Shown one piece after another: positions 1 to 7,321 of a DNA stretch of 25,061 nucleotides. The notes beneath the pieces were generated by a model. That model was not told the DNA's origin and ran no database searches. It saw only the letters and a list, made by a program, of their open reading frames with translations. Positions within the stretch are counted from its first letter, which is position 1. Each line of letters begins with the position of its first letter. Origin of the DNA: an uncultured Brachyspira sp. (GTDB taxonomy: Bacteria; Spirochaetota; Brachyspiria; Brachyspirales; Brachyspiraceae); contig CAKVCJ010000003.1 in assembly GCA_934725655.1 (NCBI GenBank), positions 1 through 25,061 on the forward strand, read 5' to 3'. The position numbers and the translations under genes were made by a program.

Positions 1-14
1 TAATATGATCCCAT
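1..14 (-). CDS. Start of the next V-ATPase operon gene (first four codons only)
   Basis: On the minus strand an ATG at 14-12 follows a good ribosome site (GAGGGG at 25-20, five bases upstream), and the readable codons give Met-Gly-Ser-Tyr before the window ends. It lies 11 bases after the subunit E stop, so it is cotranscribed with it. In other spirochaetes such as Borrelia, subunit E is followed by a small DUF2764-type protein and then catalytic subunit A. A start of this kind would suit DUF2764, but four residues cannot identify it. Confidence 0.5.
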
Positions 15-25
15 ACTCGCCCCTC

Positions 26-640
26 TTATTTACTAAATATTACTTCTTCTGTTTTAGCTTTGATATAATCACTGAAAAACTCTACAAAATCTTCGTCTGT
101 GAATTGTAATTGATAATTGCCGCTATTAGGTACTATTTTAAAGCCGTTTGATAATTTTTTATCAAAATTAATAGTAGCATTATTAATAGCTGATTTTATA
201 GATTTCTCAAATGCTGCATCTATATCTGCTTTTTTTGATTCTGGGAAATATACTGTTACATCAGAGTTACCTGAAGCTATATCCCATTTTTTCACAACCT
301 CTAAAATTAAATCTTTTAAAAATGCTGTATCAGCAAAAGCTCCTTTTAAGCCTTCATCTAATACTTTAGAGGTAACTAAATCTTTTACTCTTTGCTTTAA
401 AGCACTTATTGACTGCTCACCTGCCATACGAACATCAGTTATAGTGTTCTTTTTAAGCTCTTCTGATTTTCTTTGAGCTTCTTTAATGATTTCTTCTGAT
501 TTTGATTCTGCTTCTTTAATAATTCTATCTGCTTCACTTTTAGCATTAGAAATTATCTCATCAGCTTTCTTATTAGATTTTTCAACACCATCTTGATATA
601 TACGTTCTAGAAGAGAGTCAAGTTTTTTATCTTCAGCCAT
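26..640 (-). CDS. atpE: V-type ATP synthase/ATPase subunit E
   Basis: This is the peripheral-stalk subunit E of an archaeal/vacuolar-type rotary ATPase. It links the catalytic A3B3 head to the membrane motor, which pumps H+ or Na+ or makes ATP. The protein has 204 residues, usual for the family. Residues about 20-75 form a charged Ala/Lys/Glu-rich helix with regular repeats (the stalk coiled coil). The remainder is a mixed alpha/beta domain that would contact the head. The start is fixed by AAGGAG five bases upstream of the ATG. A second gene begins 11 bases downstream, as expected for the V-ATPase operon that spirochaetes often carry. A near-consensus promoter lies at 678-706. Confidence 0.85.
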   Translation of the reverse strand: MAEDKKLDSLLERIYQDGVEKSNKKADEIISNAKSEADRIIKEAESKSEEIIKEAQRKSEELKKNTITDVRMAGEQSISALKQRVKDLVTSKVLDEGLKGAFADTAFLKDLILEVVKKWDIASGNSDVTVYFPESKKADIDAAFEKSIKSAINNATINFDKKLSNGFKIVPNSGNYQLQFTDEDFVEFFSDYIKAKTEEVIFSK

Positions 641-677
641 GATATCTCCTTAACTTATAAATTATGTAATTATAAAC

Positions 678-706
678 ATTATACGATATTAAGTTATTTT
701 AATCAA
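678..706 (-). promoter_or_regulatory. Promoter of the V-ATPase operon
   Basis: On the minus strand TTGATT (706-701) and TATAAT (683-678) are separated by 17 bases, about 38 bases upstream of the subunit E start. The -10 is perfect and the -35 matches four of six positions. In AT-rich DNA such matches arise by chance, but position and spacing are right. Confidence 0.55.
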
Positions 707-873
707 TTATAAAAAAAATGCAAGTAAAATATTTAATTTTATATCCAATATACTTCGCATATAATTTATTAAAAAATCAGTAAAAAATTATATATAAAAA
801 ATAAAACTTTAAAAAAATACTCTTTTATAATATAATAAATAAACAATTTAAAAAATATATCTTGGGAAAAAAC

Positions 874-1398
874 ATGTTAAAAGAAGACGGAATAAAAAAA
901 ATATTAATAGATGAAAATACAATAAAACAAAAAGTTAAAGACTTAGCACAAAAAATAAATAATGACTATAAAGATAAAACTCCTTGTTTAATAGGACTTC
1001 TTAAAGGCTCTTTTGTATTTATTGCAGATTTGGCAAGGGAAATTGAAACAAATATAGAAATTGATTTTATGATTGTTTCAAGCTATGGAAATGAGAAAAT
1101 AGGTTCTGAAATTAAGATATTAAAAGATGTTGATATACCTTTAACAGGCAAAGATGTTATTATAGTAGAAGATATTATTGACACTGGCTATACTTTAGAG
1201 AAAATTTGTGAAATTTTACAGACAAGAAATGTAGCTTCATTAAAGATATGCACACTTCTTAATAAGCCGTCAAGAAGAAAGGTTGATATAAAAATAGATT
1301 ATAACGGTTTTGATATTGAAGATGAGTTTGTTGTAGGCTACGGCATTGATTATGCTCAGAAATACAGAAATCTTCCATATATTGGAGTAGTTGAATAA
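874..1398 (+). CDS. hpt: Hypoxanthine phosphoribosyltransferase
   Basis: A purine-salvage enzyme that joins PRPP with hypoxanthine or guanine to give IMP or GMP in the cytoplasm. The product is 174 residues, typical of the family. The PRPP-binding motif is intact (VIIVEDIIDTG, about residues 90-100), as are the early LLKGSFVF segment and the C-terminal region with KYRNLPYIG. An in-frame TTG lies 12 bases upstream at 862, but GGGA at 864-867 sits six bases before the ATG at 874, so 874 is the more likely start. The gene stands alone, divergent from the V-ATPase operon. A TATAAT at 826-831 could be its -10 box, but no convincing -35 was found. Confidence 0.9.
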   Translation: MLKEDGIKKILIDENTIKQKVKDLAQKINNDYKDKTPCLIGLLKGSFVFIADLAREIETNIEIDFMIVSSYGNEKIGSEIKILKDVDIPLTGKDVIIVEDIIDTGYTLEKICEILQTRNVASLKICTLLNKPSRRKVDIKIDYNGFDIEDEFVVGYGIDYAQKYRNLPYIGVVE

Positions 1399-1407
1399 GA
1401 CTCTACT

Positions 1408-1609
1408 CACCGCACGCAGAGTAAATTTATAGCTGTAAATAAATTTATAATTCTAATTTTATTATATATTAATATGCATTAACCGTGCGTTAAACAAATA
1501 TTAAACCTAATTAAAACTTGGGCGGGGGCAAAAAATATAATTTAAGCTTTAAAATTTATATAAATTTTAAAATAAAAAATAAGTTACCAATTCTAAAGGG
1601 CGGGGTATG
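1408..1609 (+). repeat. Intergenic element with GCACG/CGTGC arms and two G-rich boxes, copy A
   Basis: Landmarks in order are CACCGCACG (1408-1416), an AT-rich spacer, CCGTGCGT (1483-1490), CTTGGGCGGGGGCA (1517-1530), another AT-rich spacer, and AAAGGGCGGGGTATG (1595-1609). The same landmarks occur in the same order at 20350-20550 (plus) and 20773-20576 (minus). The first and second landmarks are partly complementary (CGCACG with CGTGCG), so a long-range stem is possible. No transposase or reading frame lies within it. Confidence 0.75.
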
Positions 1610-1621
1610 TGAGTAAAATTC

Positions 1622-1647
1622 AAAGGTTATTTTTAGCAACCTTTTTT
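1622..1647 (+). terminator. Possible intrinsic terminator
   Basis: AAAGGTT (1622-1628) pairs with AACCTTT (1638-1644) across a nine-base loop, and the T-run at 1642-1647 follows directly. The stem is short with only two G-C pairs, so it would be weak. It lies 224 bases after hpt and may simply be part of the adjoining repeats. Confidence 0.35.
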
Positions 1648-1828
1648 CCCGTGGCTTGCGGTACGGACTTCGTCAAAGAACCAAAAAGTGCAAGTGTTTT
1701 AGCCTTGTATATTTAAATATGTATAAACTATAAAATAATATCAACATTTTAAGCTAAACAATGCAGCCTTTTTGCTTCTTTGCGACGGCAAAAGAAGTGG
1801 GGGTGTGGGGGCTAGTCCCCGCAAATAT
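1641..1828 (+). repeat. Second dispersed repeat family, long copy
   Basis: It begins with a T-run and CCCGTGGCTTGCGG, then GGACTTCGTCAAAG (1665-1678) and CAAAAAGTGCAAG (1682-1694). After an AT-rich spacer come TTGCTTCTTTGCGACGG (1772-1788) and CAAAAGAAGTGGGGG, then a small GGGGCTAGTCCCC hairpin ending near 1821. The end portion reappears inverted at 4393-4361 and the front portion at 1885-1950 and 3055-3113. No coding capacity was found. Confidence 0.65.
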
Positions 1829-1884
1829 AAAAATAAATAAAGTTAAAAATTTGTAATATAATTAAAACGATTATTTTTTATCAA

Positions 1885-1950
1885 CTTTTTCTTGTTCTTT
1901 TTCCCTCCTTACGCAGTGCAGACTTCATCAAAGTTGTAAAAGCACAAAAA
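1885..1950 (+). repeat. Second repeat family, partial copy
   Basis: Contains T-rich DNA, TTCCCTCCTTACGCAGTGCA and then GACTTCATCAAAGTTG (1921-1936), followed by AAAAGCACAAAAATTACAAC. It matches the front half of the copy at 1641-1694 and the partial copy at 3055-3113 with point differences. The GC-rich end with the hairpin is absent. Confidence 0.6.
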
Positions 1951-2014
1951 TTACAACATAAATAATCAAAAATGAATTTCAATGACTCTTAATAAATTTC
2001 AAAAACAAAAATTA

Positions 2015-2932
2015 TCACTCTCTGCTGAAATTTTGATATATAAACTTAAATGGTATATATATTTTTCCATTTTCAGCATAATCACGCACCAAACCTTGAG
2101 GAGGCGGTTTTAACTTCTTGGCATATTCTATAGCCTTTGAGCATGAATTATCTAAACTGCTTTGACCTAATTTTGAATTGCTTAAAAATTTCTCAAAAAT
2201 AATATTTCCATCCAAATCTATTGATATAAGCACCTCTACCTCATCAGTTCTCAAAAGCCCTAAGAAATGTGCCTGATTTGGAATAGTTAAATACCAAGAA
2301 TCTCTTATAGAACCAACTAAAGTATAAAAATACCAAAAATATTCCTGTGCTTTTGTTCCAAGCTGTATGCTTCCTGTTTCGCTCGACAATACCACTGCCC
2401 TATCTGCTCCGTCTTCAAATGAGGCCGGTATCTTTGTATCGCCTTTAAGACCGGGATTTTTTGGCTTATAAGTTTCAACTTTTTCTCTATTTATTTCATT
2501 GCCCAAATCTTTTTGTTTTGATGGGGAATTATTATTATTGGGGCTAATATTATCCCTTCTTTCAACTATTGGACTATTAGCTCCGTCACCCAAAAAAGAA
2601 AATACTGAAGCATCTGAAAATACTTTTGAAGGTGTTACATTTATCTGACCTCTTGATACTAATGACTTATCTGAAGCAAATGGAGTATCTTCATTATTTT
2701 CCTCTTCCTCTACATCTGGAGTCTCTACTAAAAACATATAATCATCTTTTTTATTCTTTTCTTCTTCTAAGATTTTTTCTAATTCATCATTATATGCAAA
2801 CAAAGATTCCATTATATAAGTATTTACTAAACTCAATACAAATATATGAAGTATAAATGAAACTATTACTGCGAATATAGTATCTTTCTTTTTAACTATT
2901 ATAGTTTTTAATTTGCCAAAAAAATCTTTCAT
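2015..2932 (-). CDS. TonB-like energy transducer
   Basis: A 305-residue protein with TonB architecture. It has a short basic N-terminus, one membrane helix at about residues 19-40, a long low-complexity periplasmic linker (about 55-200, rich in Asn, Ser, Asp, Glu and Lys) and a C-terminal TonB-type domain (about 205-305) with VEVLISIDLDGNI and a later KLKPPPQG segment. TonB proteins transmit proton-motive force from ExbB/ExbD to outer-membrane receptors. No exbB or exbD is present here, so the partner and substrate are unknown. The linker is acidic and Asn-rich rather than the classic Pro-Lys/Pro-Glu repeat. No clear ribosome site precedes the ATG. It could instead be a TolA-like protein. Confidence 0.7.
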   Translation of the reverse strand: MKDFFGKLKTIIVKKKDTIFAVIVSFILHIFVLSLVNTYIMESLFAYNDELEKILEEEKNKKDDYMFLVETPDVEEEENNEDTPFASDKSLVSRGQINVTPSKVFSDASVFSFLGDGANSPIVERRDNISPNNNNSPSKQKDLGNEINREKVETYKPKNPGLKGDTKIPASFEDGADRAVVLSSETGSIQLGTKAQEYFWYFYTLVGSIRDSWYLTIPNQAHFLGLLRTDEVEVLISIDLDGNIIFEKFLSNSKLGQSSLDNSCSKAIEYAKKLKPPPQGLVRDYAENGKIYIPFKFIYQNFSRE

Positions 2933-3054
2933 AATTGTTTTTATAATAAAAAAGCTATATGTTCAATTATAAATTAAAACTCTAAAAATTTGAATATAGT
3001 CAAATGGTTTAATAACCTAATAATTGTATTTCATTATATAAGTTTTTATTTTAT

Positions 3055-3113
3055 TCAACTTTTTCCCGCCTTACACGGTGTGGACTTCGTCAAAGTTGCA
3101 AAAAGTGCAATTA
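3055..3113 (+). repeat. Second repeat family, partial copy
   Basis: TTCAACTTTTTCCCGCCTTA is followed by CACGGTG, TGGACTTCGTCAAAGTTGC (3081-3099) and AAAAAGTGCAATT. The core agrees with the copies at 1665-1694 and 1921-1950. It lies in the gap between apbE and the TonB-like gene. Nothing else was recognised in that gap (2933-3226). Confidence 0.6.
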
Positions 3114-3226
3114 CTAAAACTTTATATTACAAAATATGTATTAAAATACAATAACAACTATATTTGCATAAAAATATAACTTTATTTCTGATAAAACTTA
3201 AAAATTTTTAATATATACCAAAATTA

Positions 3227-4240
3227 TCAAAAACTCTCGTTAGTTGCTATATATAAATCACCGTTAGAATCAACTATATAAGCCTCTCTGTAATTATAAT
3301 TCTCATTAGTAAAAAAATTAGTACCCATAAGAAAAGCAGTTGTAGATAAAGCATCAGCCTCTTCTGCATTGGTGTGTACAATAGTAGCTGACATTGCATT
3401 ATAAGTAGGGTAGCCTATTTTAGCATCTATTATATGATGATAATTAGTGCCGTTTTCTGTAAAGAATCTCTCATAATCGCCGCTTGTTACTATAGTATAA
3501 TTTGTAGCCTGTATTAAAGCTAAATATCCATCTTCATCATTTCTTGGGTTTCTTATTGCTACCACCCAAGGATTGCCTCTTGAGTTTACTCCGTTGGCAT
3601 AAGTATCTCCGCCGTAATCTATTAAATAATTTTTTATATTATAATTTTTAAACACGTCTATTAACTTTGTAACAATATAACCCTTTCCATAAGAGCCAAA
3701 ATCAAAAGTTAAATTATCTCTAAGCTCTATAAACTTCTTACCATTGTTAGTTATAATGCTTACTTTAGAATAATCTATTTTTTTTAATGCACTTTCAATC
3801 TCTTCTCTCTTTGGAACAGTTTGATTTTCTTTAACACCAAAACCCCAAAGCTCAATTAACGGCCTCACACTTATATCAAAAGAAGGATTTATCTTAGAAT
3901 ATCTTAATCCTGTTTCAAATAAATGCGCCATATCTTCAGAAATTTCTATTCTGAGAACATCATTTTTATTTTCTAAACTTTTTTTGTTTATAATTGCTAT
4001 TTCACTCTTTTCATTATACGGATTTAGTATATTATCCATTCTATTAATTTCATTCGTTATAGAAGCTACTAAATCATACATTTTTTTCTCTGTGGTTTGT
4101 GCTGTTATGTTTAATATAGTATCGCTTATTGCTATTGTTGTAGATATATACTTTTCTTTGTTTCTATAAGTAAAAAGCGTAACAATTAATGCCGCTACTA
4201 CAACTAAAATTAATAGATAATATTTTTTCTTTGATGTCAT
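3227..4240 (-). CDS. apbE: FAD:protein FMN transferase (ApbE family)
   Basis: ApbE enzymes transfer FMN from FAD to a Thr or Ser of exported flavoproteins, such as Rnf/Nqr subunits, outside the cytoplasmic membrane. The 337-residue product fits the family. It has an N-terminal hydrophobic segment (about residues 7-24) with no lipobox Cys, so it is probably anchored as a signal-anchor protein. Family landmarks are FDFGSYGKGY (179-188), DYGGD (208-212), VTSGDYERFF (261-270), HHIIDAKIGYP (278-288) and DALSTTAFLMG (296-306), which include the usual Mg2+/FAD pocket segments. AGAAG precedes the ATG. A consensus-like promoter lies at 4307-4335. No flavoprotein target gene is visible nearby. Confidence 0.9.
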   Translation of the reverse strand: MTSKKKYYLLILVVVAALIVTLFTYRNKEKYISTTIAISDTILNITAQTTEKKMYDLVASITNEINRMDNILNPYNEKSEIAIINKKSLENKNDVLRIEISEDMAHLFETGLRYSKINPSFDISVRPLIELWGFGVKENQTVPKREEIESALKKIDYSKVSIITNNGKKFIELRDNLTFDFGSYGKGYIVTKLIDVFKNYNIKNYLIDYGGDTYANGVNSRGNPWVVAIRNPRNDEDGYLALIQATNYTIVTSGDYERFFTENGTNYHHIIDAKIGYPTYNAMSATIVHTNAEEADALSTTAFLMGTNFFTNENYNYREAYIVDSNGDLYIATNESF

Positions 4241-4306
4241 AAAATCTTCTCTTTTTTATAATTATTCTTTTTAGTAAACTTATTATTAATAAACTTATTA
4301 AATTAT

Positions 4307-4335
4307 AATATAGTTAAACAACAATGTTTTGTCAA
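4307..4335 (-). promoter_or_regulatory. Promoter of apbE
   Basis: On the minus strand a perfect TTGACA (4335-4330) is followed after 17 bases by TATATT (4312-4307), about 66 bases upstream of the apbE start. The position between repeats and gene supports it. Confidence 0.5.
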
Positions 4336-4360
4336 AAACTAATTTTTTATTTTAATTATT

Positions 4361-4470
4361 GCAGGGCTTTGCCCCGCACCCCACTTCTTTTGCGACTGTA
4401 GGAAGTGCCTGCGACCGTAGGAAGTACCTTTAGGTATGGGTGCGAGCTACGGGAAAAGTTGAAGAAAATA
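4361..4470 (-). repeat. Second repeat family, inverted copy
   Basis: Read on the minus strand it starts with CTTCAACTTTTCCCGTAGCT and contains two TTCCTAC units. It ends with GCAAAAGAAGTGGGG followed by a GGGGC/GCCC hairpin. Start and end correspond to the two ends of the copy at 1641-1828, so this is a shorter version in the opposite direction. The remaining gap between ispG and apbE (4241-4499) holds only the apbE promoter. Confidence 0.6.
4392..4429 (+). repeat. Tandem 19-base repeat, two units
   Basis: GCGACTGTAGGAAGTGCCT (4392-4410) is followed directly by GCGACCGTAGGAAGTACCT (4411-4429), with two mismatches. There is no spacer, and the pair is nested within the inverted copy of the second repeat family. 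Confidence 0.8.
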
Positions 4471-4499
4471 AAAACTATATCTCAAAATATAATTACACA

Positions 4500-5534
4500 C
4501 TAAAACTCTTCTATCTTCTTTGTAATAAAACTTATAATATTTTCTTTTGACACCTTTATAGGCTCATTGTCTTTTTCAAAATATATGAAATTACCGTCTG
4601 CACTTCCTGCCACGCCAAAATCTGCATGCTTAGCCTCTCCAGGACCATTAACCACACAGCCCATTATAGCAATAGTGATATTTTTCTTTATATTTTGTAC
4701 ATGTTTCTCTATAAAACTAGCAACCTCCTCCACATTCACCTGACATCTTCCGCAAGTAGGGCACGATATTATCTCAACAGAAGGTTCTTTTCTTAAACCC
4801 AAAAACTTAAGAAGCATTTTTCCTGCCATCACTTCCTCAACAGGGTCGCCCGTAATAGAATATCTTATAGTATCCCCTATTCCTTGCATAAGCAAATATG
4901 ATAAAGCACTCGTACTCTTAATCAAAGAACTTCTTAATGTACCCGCCTCTGTAACGCCTAAATGTATAGGATAATCAAACTTCTCTCTAAATAATGTATT
5001 TGCTTCTATTGTAGTTTTTATATCAGATGCTTTTAATGATACTTTTATATTTGTAAAGTTTAAGTCTTCCATTAATTTTATATGCTCAGAGGCACTTTTT
5101 ACCATATTTTGAGCATTTACTTCTTTATATACAGCTCTATCCAAACTTCCGCCATTAACGCCAACCCTTATAGTTAAATCTCTGTCTTTTGCCTCTTTTA
5201 TAACCTCTTTAACCTTTTCTTTATCTTTTATATTACCAGGATTAAGCCTCAAAGCATCAATACCGCTTTTCATACTCTCTAAAGCAAGCCTATAATCAAA
5301 ATGTATATCCGCTATTAAAGGAAGTTTAGTTTGTTTTTTTATCTCTTTTATAGCTTTAGCCGCATCCATATCAAGCACAGCAAGCCTTACAATATCAACA
5401 CCCGCCTCTTCTAAAGACTTTAATTGAATAACTGTTTCTTTAATATTTCTTGTATCAGTATTTGTCATAGATTGTATGCTGACAGGATTGCCGCCGCCTA
5501 TTAATATATTTCCAACTTTAACTATCTTACTCAT
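4500..5534 (-). CDS. ispG: 4-hydroxy-3-methylbut-2-enyl diphosphate synthase (IspG/GcpE)
   Basis: IspG performs the penultimate step of the MEP isoprenoid pathway, converting MEcPP to HMBPP with a [4Fe-4S] cluster. The 344-residue product is a short bacterial form: TIM barrel followed by the cluster domain. The cluster ligands are visible as Cys258 and Cys261 in SCPTCGRC, Cys293 in IMGCVVNGPGE and Glu300. Their spacing (3, 32, 7) matches the E. coli enzyme as I recall it. An in-frame ATG four codons upstream (5546) is less likely because AGGA sits six bases before the ATG at 5534. It appears to be a single gene with its own promoter at 5568-5595. Confidence 0.95.
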   Translation of the reverse strand: MSKIVKVGNILIGGGNPVSIQSMTNTDTRNIKETVIQLKSLEEAGVDIVRLAVLDMDAAKAIKEIKKQTKLPLIADIHFDYRLALESMKSGIDALRLNPGNIKDKEKVKEVIKEAKDRDLTIRVGVNGGSLDRAVYKEVNAQNMVKSASEHIKLMEDLNFTNIKVSLKASDIKTTIEANTLFREKFDYPIHLGVTEAGTLRSSLIKSTSALSYLLMQGIGDTIRYSITGDPVEEVMAGKMLLKFLGLRKEPSVEIISCPTCGRCQVNVEEVASFIEKHVQNIKKNITIAIMGCVVNGPGEAKHADFGVAGSADGNFIYFEKDNEPIKVSKENIISFITKKIEEF

Positions 5535-5567
5535 TATTATCCTCATAAAGTTATAAATACAATATTG

Positions 5568-5595
5568 ATTTTATATCTAATAAAAAATTTGTCAA
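5568..5595 (-). promoter_or_regulatory. Promoter of ispG
   Basis: On the minus strand TTGACA (5595-5590) is separated by 16 bases from TAAAAT (5573-5568), 34 bases upstream of the ispG start. The -35 is perfect. The rest of the 5547-5894 gap is very AT-rich, and apart from this site and the divergent promoter at 5834-5862 I see nothing in it. Confidence 0.55.
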
Positions 5596-5833
5596 AATAT
5601 TTTCTGCAATGATATTTTACTTTATCTAAAGATTTAATATATATTCATTTCAAAAAAATATAAAAAACAAATATATTTATAATAATTAAATCATATAATA
5701 TACCTAAAATTCATAAAAAATAATGTTATTACAACAATAAAACAAACATAATCAAATATATTAATATAAACATAATTTATAAACAACATATTAATAATAT
5801 TATATGTTTTTCTAATTATTAATTTTATCTCTA

Positions 5834-5862
5834 TTGACACATTATTAGTTTAGTTATATGAT
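5834..5862 (+). promoter_or_regulatory. Promoter of the TudS-like/ABC importer operon
   Basis: TTGACA (5834-5839) and TATGAT (5857-5862) are separated by 17 bases and end 32 bases before the first gene of the operon. The hexamers are near consensus with ideal spacing, so this is the likely start of transcription for 5895-8706. Confidence 0.6.
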
Positions 5863-5894
5863 ATTTTAATAAAAATTAAAGTCAGAAAGAAAAT

Positions 5895-6440
5895 ATGAAA
5901 AGAGCTAAAAAAATTATTCTAATATCACATTGCTATTTAAATGTTAATGCCAAAATAGAAGGCATAGCATTAAATACTTCTGTATTTGAAGAATTAATAC
6001 AATATCTTATAAAAAACAATTATGGTATAATACAGCTTCCATGTGTAGAGCAGCATGTATGCGGAATCAAGAGATGGAGTCAGGTTTCAAATCAATTGGA
6101 TAATCCTCATTATAGAGACGAATGCAGAAAACTATTAAAGCCTATAGTTAATCAAGTATTAGATTTTTATAATAATGGTTATGAAATAATTGGAGTTATA
6201 GGTGTTAATGGAAGCCCAAGCTGCGGAGTTGATTATACTTGTGTAGGCAACTTTTGCGGGGAATTTGGAGATGACTTTCAAGATAAATTAAAATCGGTAA
6301 AAATGGAAAATAAATACGGAATAATGATGGAGGAGCTAAAAAAATTATTCATAGAAAATAATCTAAACATTAATTTTGCAGCAATAGATGAATCTAATCC
6401 TGAAGATATAAATGATTATCTATCAGGAAAATTAAAATAA
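5895..6440 (+). CDS. TudS-related putative desulfidase (DUF523-like, CD3072-type)
   Basis: A cytoplasmic protein of 181 residues resembling the TudS/DUF523 superfamily. Characterised TudS uses a [4Fe-4S] cluster held by three cysteines to remove sulfur from thiouracil. Here the matching positions are Cys13 in ISHCYLN, Cys50 in LPCVE and Cys110 in GSPSCG. Extra cysteines occur at 56, 77, 116 and 121. The variant with VEQHVCGIKRW resembles a branch I recall being named after C. difficile CD3072; its substrate is unknown to me. It is the first gene of an operon, 32 bases before a binding lipoprotein gene, which suggests it acts on what the importer brings in. The AGAAAG ribosome site is modest. 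The family assignment is fairly firm, the activity inferred. Confidence 0.7.
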   Translation: MKRAKKIILISHCYLNVNAKIEGIALNTSVFEELIQYLIKNNYGIIQLPCVEQHVCGIKRWSQVSNQLDNPHYRDECRKLLKPIVNQVLDFYNNGYEIIGVIGVNGSPSCGVDYTCVGNFCGEFGDDFQDKLKSVKMENKYGIMMEELKKLFIENNLNINFAAIDESNPEDINDYLSGKLK

Positions 6441-6472
6441 TAATAAATTAAAAACAATAAAGGAGAACAACT

Positions 6473-7312
6473 ATGTTCAAAAAAAAATTTTTATTATGCA
6501 GTATTCTTGTATTATTTGCAGCAAATATATTTATAATAAGCTGCTCTAAAAAAGAAAATAATACTGCCTCATCAAATTCAAATACTTCAGCAGAAGATAA
6601 TTCTCTTCAAAAAGTATTAGATAAAGGTGTATTTACTTATGGCAATTGTCCGGAATATCCTCCATTCTCATCTATAAATAACGATGGAAATATAGAAGGA
6701 TATGATGTTGATTTTGCTAATTATGTAGCAGGAAAACTTGGAATAAAATCAGAAGTAAAAAACATACCTTGGGAAAGTTTAATAATTGCTTTAAATCAAG
6801 GACAATATGATGCTGTAATATCAGCTATCACACCTTTAGAAGCACAAAGTGCAGGAGAATTAGTAGATTTTACAATACCATATATACAATTAAATGAAAT
6901 AATCATCACTAAAAAAGACAATAACACTATAAATAGTAAAGCTGATTTAGCTGGTAAAACTATAGGAGTTCAGGATAGTTCAAGTGCTTCAATAGCAGCA
7001 GATTTATTAGAAGGACAAGGAATTAAAGTAAAAGAAATAAAAAGATATGACAGAAATGCTAATGCTGTTGCTGATTTAAATAATGGAAGAATAGACGCGA
7101 TAGTTGTAGGAGAAGCATATGCGGCTACTCAAGCAAATAATGACCCTAATATGAAAATAATAAATGATCCTATCAACTCAGCTGAAGTTGTAGTTGTATT
7201 AAGAAAAGGCGAAGAGCAATTAAAAAATGCTCTTAATAAGGCTATAGAAGAATTTTTAGCTAGTGAAGATAATAAATCCATAACAAAAAAATGGATACCA
7301 TTTAGAAATTAA
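6473..7312 (+). CDS. ABC importer substrate-binding lipoprotein (SBP family 3)
   Basis: A 279-residue solute-binding protein of the polar amino acid type. A lipoprotein signal ends at Cys24 (FIISC, a relaxed spirochaete-style lipobox), followed by a Ser/Asn-rich tether. Family hallmarks are the YPPF segment (62-65), DGNIEGYDVDFA (71-82), the DAVIS block near 113, VDFTIPY (131-137) and GRIDAI (205-210). In family members such as HisJ, an Arg in the T-x-x-R motif holds the substrate alpha-carboxylate and an Asp after the GR-D-A block holds the alpha-amine. Here residues 120-133 contain no Arg, and the Asp position appears to be Gly213. AAGGAG lies before the ATG. Only ten bases separate it from the permease gene. 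The ligand may therefore not be an ordinary amino acid. Confidence 0.9.
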   Translation: MFKKKFLLCSILVLFAANIFIISCSKKENNTASSNSNTSAEDNSLQKVLDKGVFTYGNCPEYPPFSSINNDGNIEGYDVDFANYVAGKLGIKSEVKNIPWESLIIALNQGQYDAVISAITPLEAQSAGELVDFTIPYIQLNEIIITKKDNNTINSKADLAGKTIGVQDSSSASIAADLLEGQGIKVKEIKRYDRNANAVADLNNGRIDAIVVGEAYAATQANNDPNMKIINDPINSAEVVVVLRKGEEQLKNALNKAIEEFLASEDNKSITKKWIPFRN

Positions 7313-7321
7313 TATTTTATT

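Larger units (their letters stand above)
1399..2014. other. 616-base gene-free region filled by repeats
   Basis: No credible coding region was found on either strand. The stretch contains one copy of the CACCGCACG/G-box element (1408-1609), a possible terminator hairpin (1622-1647), a long copy of the second repeat family (1641-1828) and a partial copy of it (1885-1950). Between these the DNA is plain AT-rich spacer. Confidence 0.7.

Noticed and set aside
1517..1609. G-quadruplex in the G-rich boxes
   Set aside because: Each box has only two usable G-runs and the boxes are about 65 bases apart, so a local four-run quadruplex cannot form.
1408..2014. Insertion sequence remnant
   Set aside because: No transposase fragment could be read in any frame and no flanking target duplication was seen; reported as repeats only.
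4392..4429. Possible CRISPR repeats
   Set aside because: Only two units, directly adjacent with no spacer, no cas genes nearby; it is a simple tandem duplication within a dispersed repeat.
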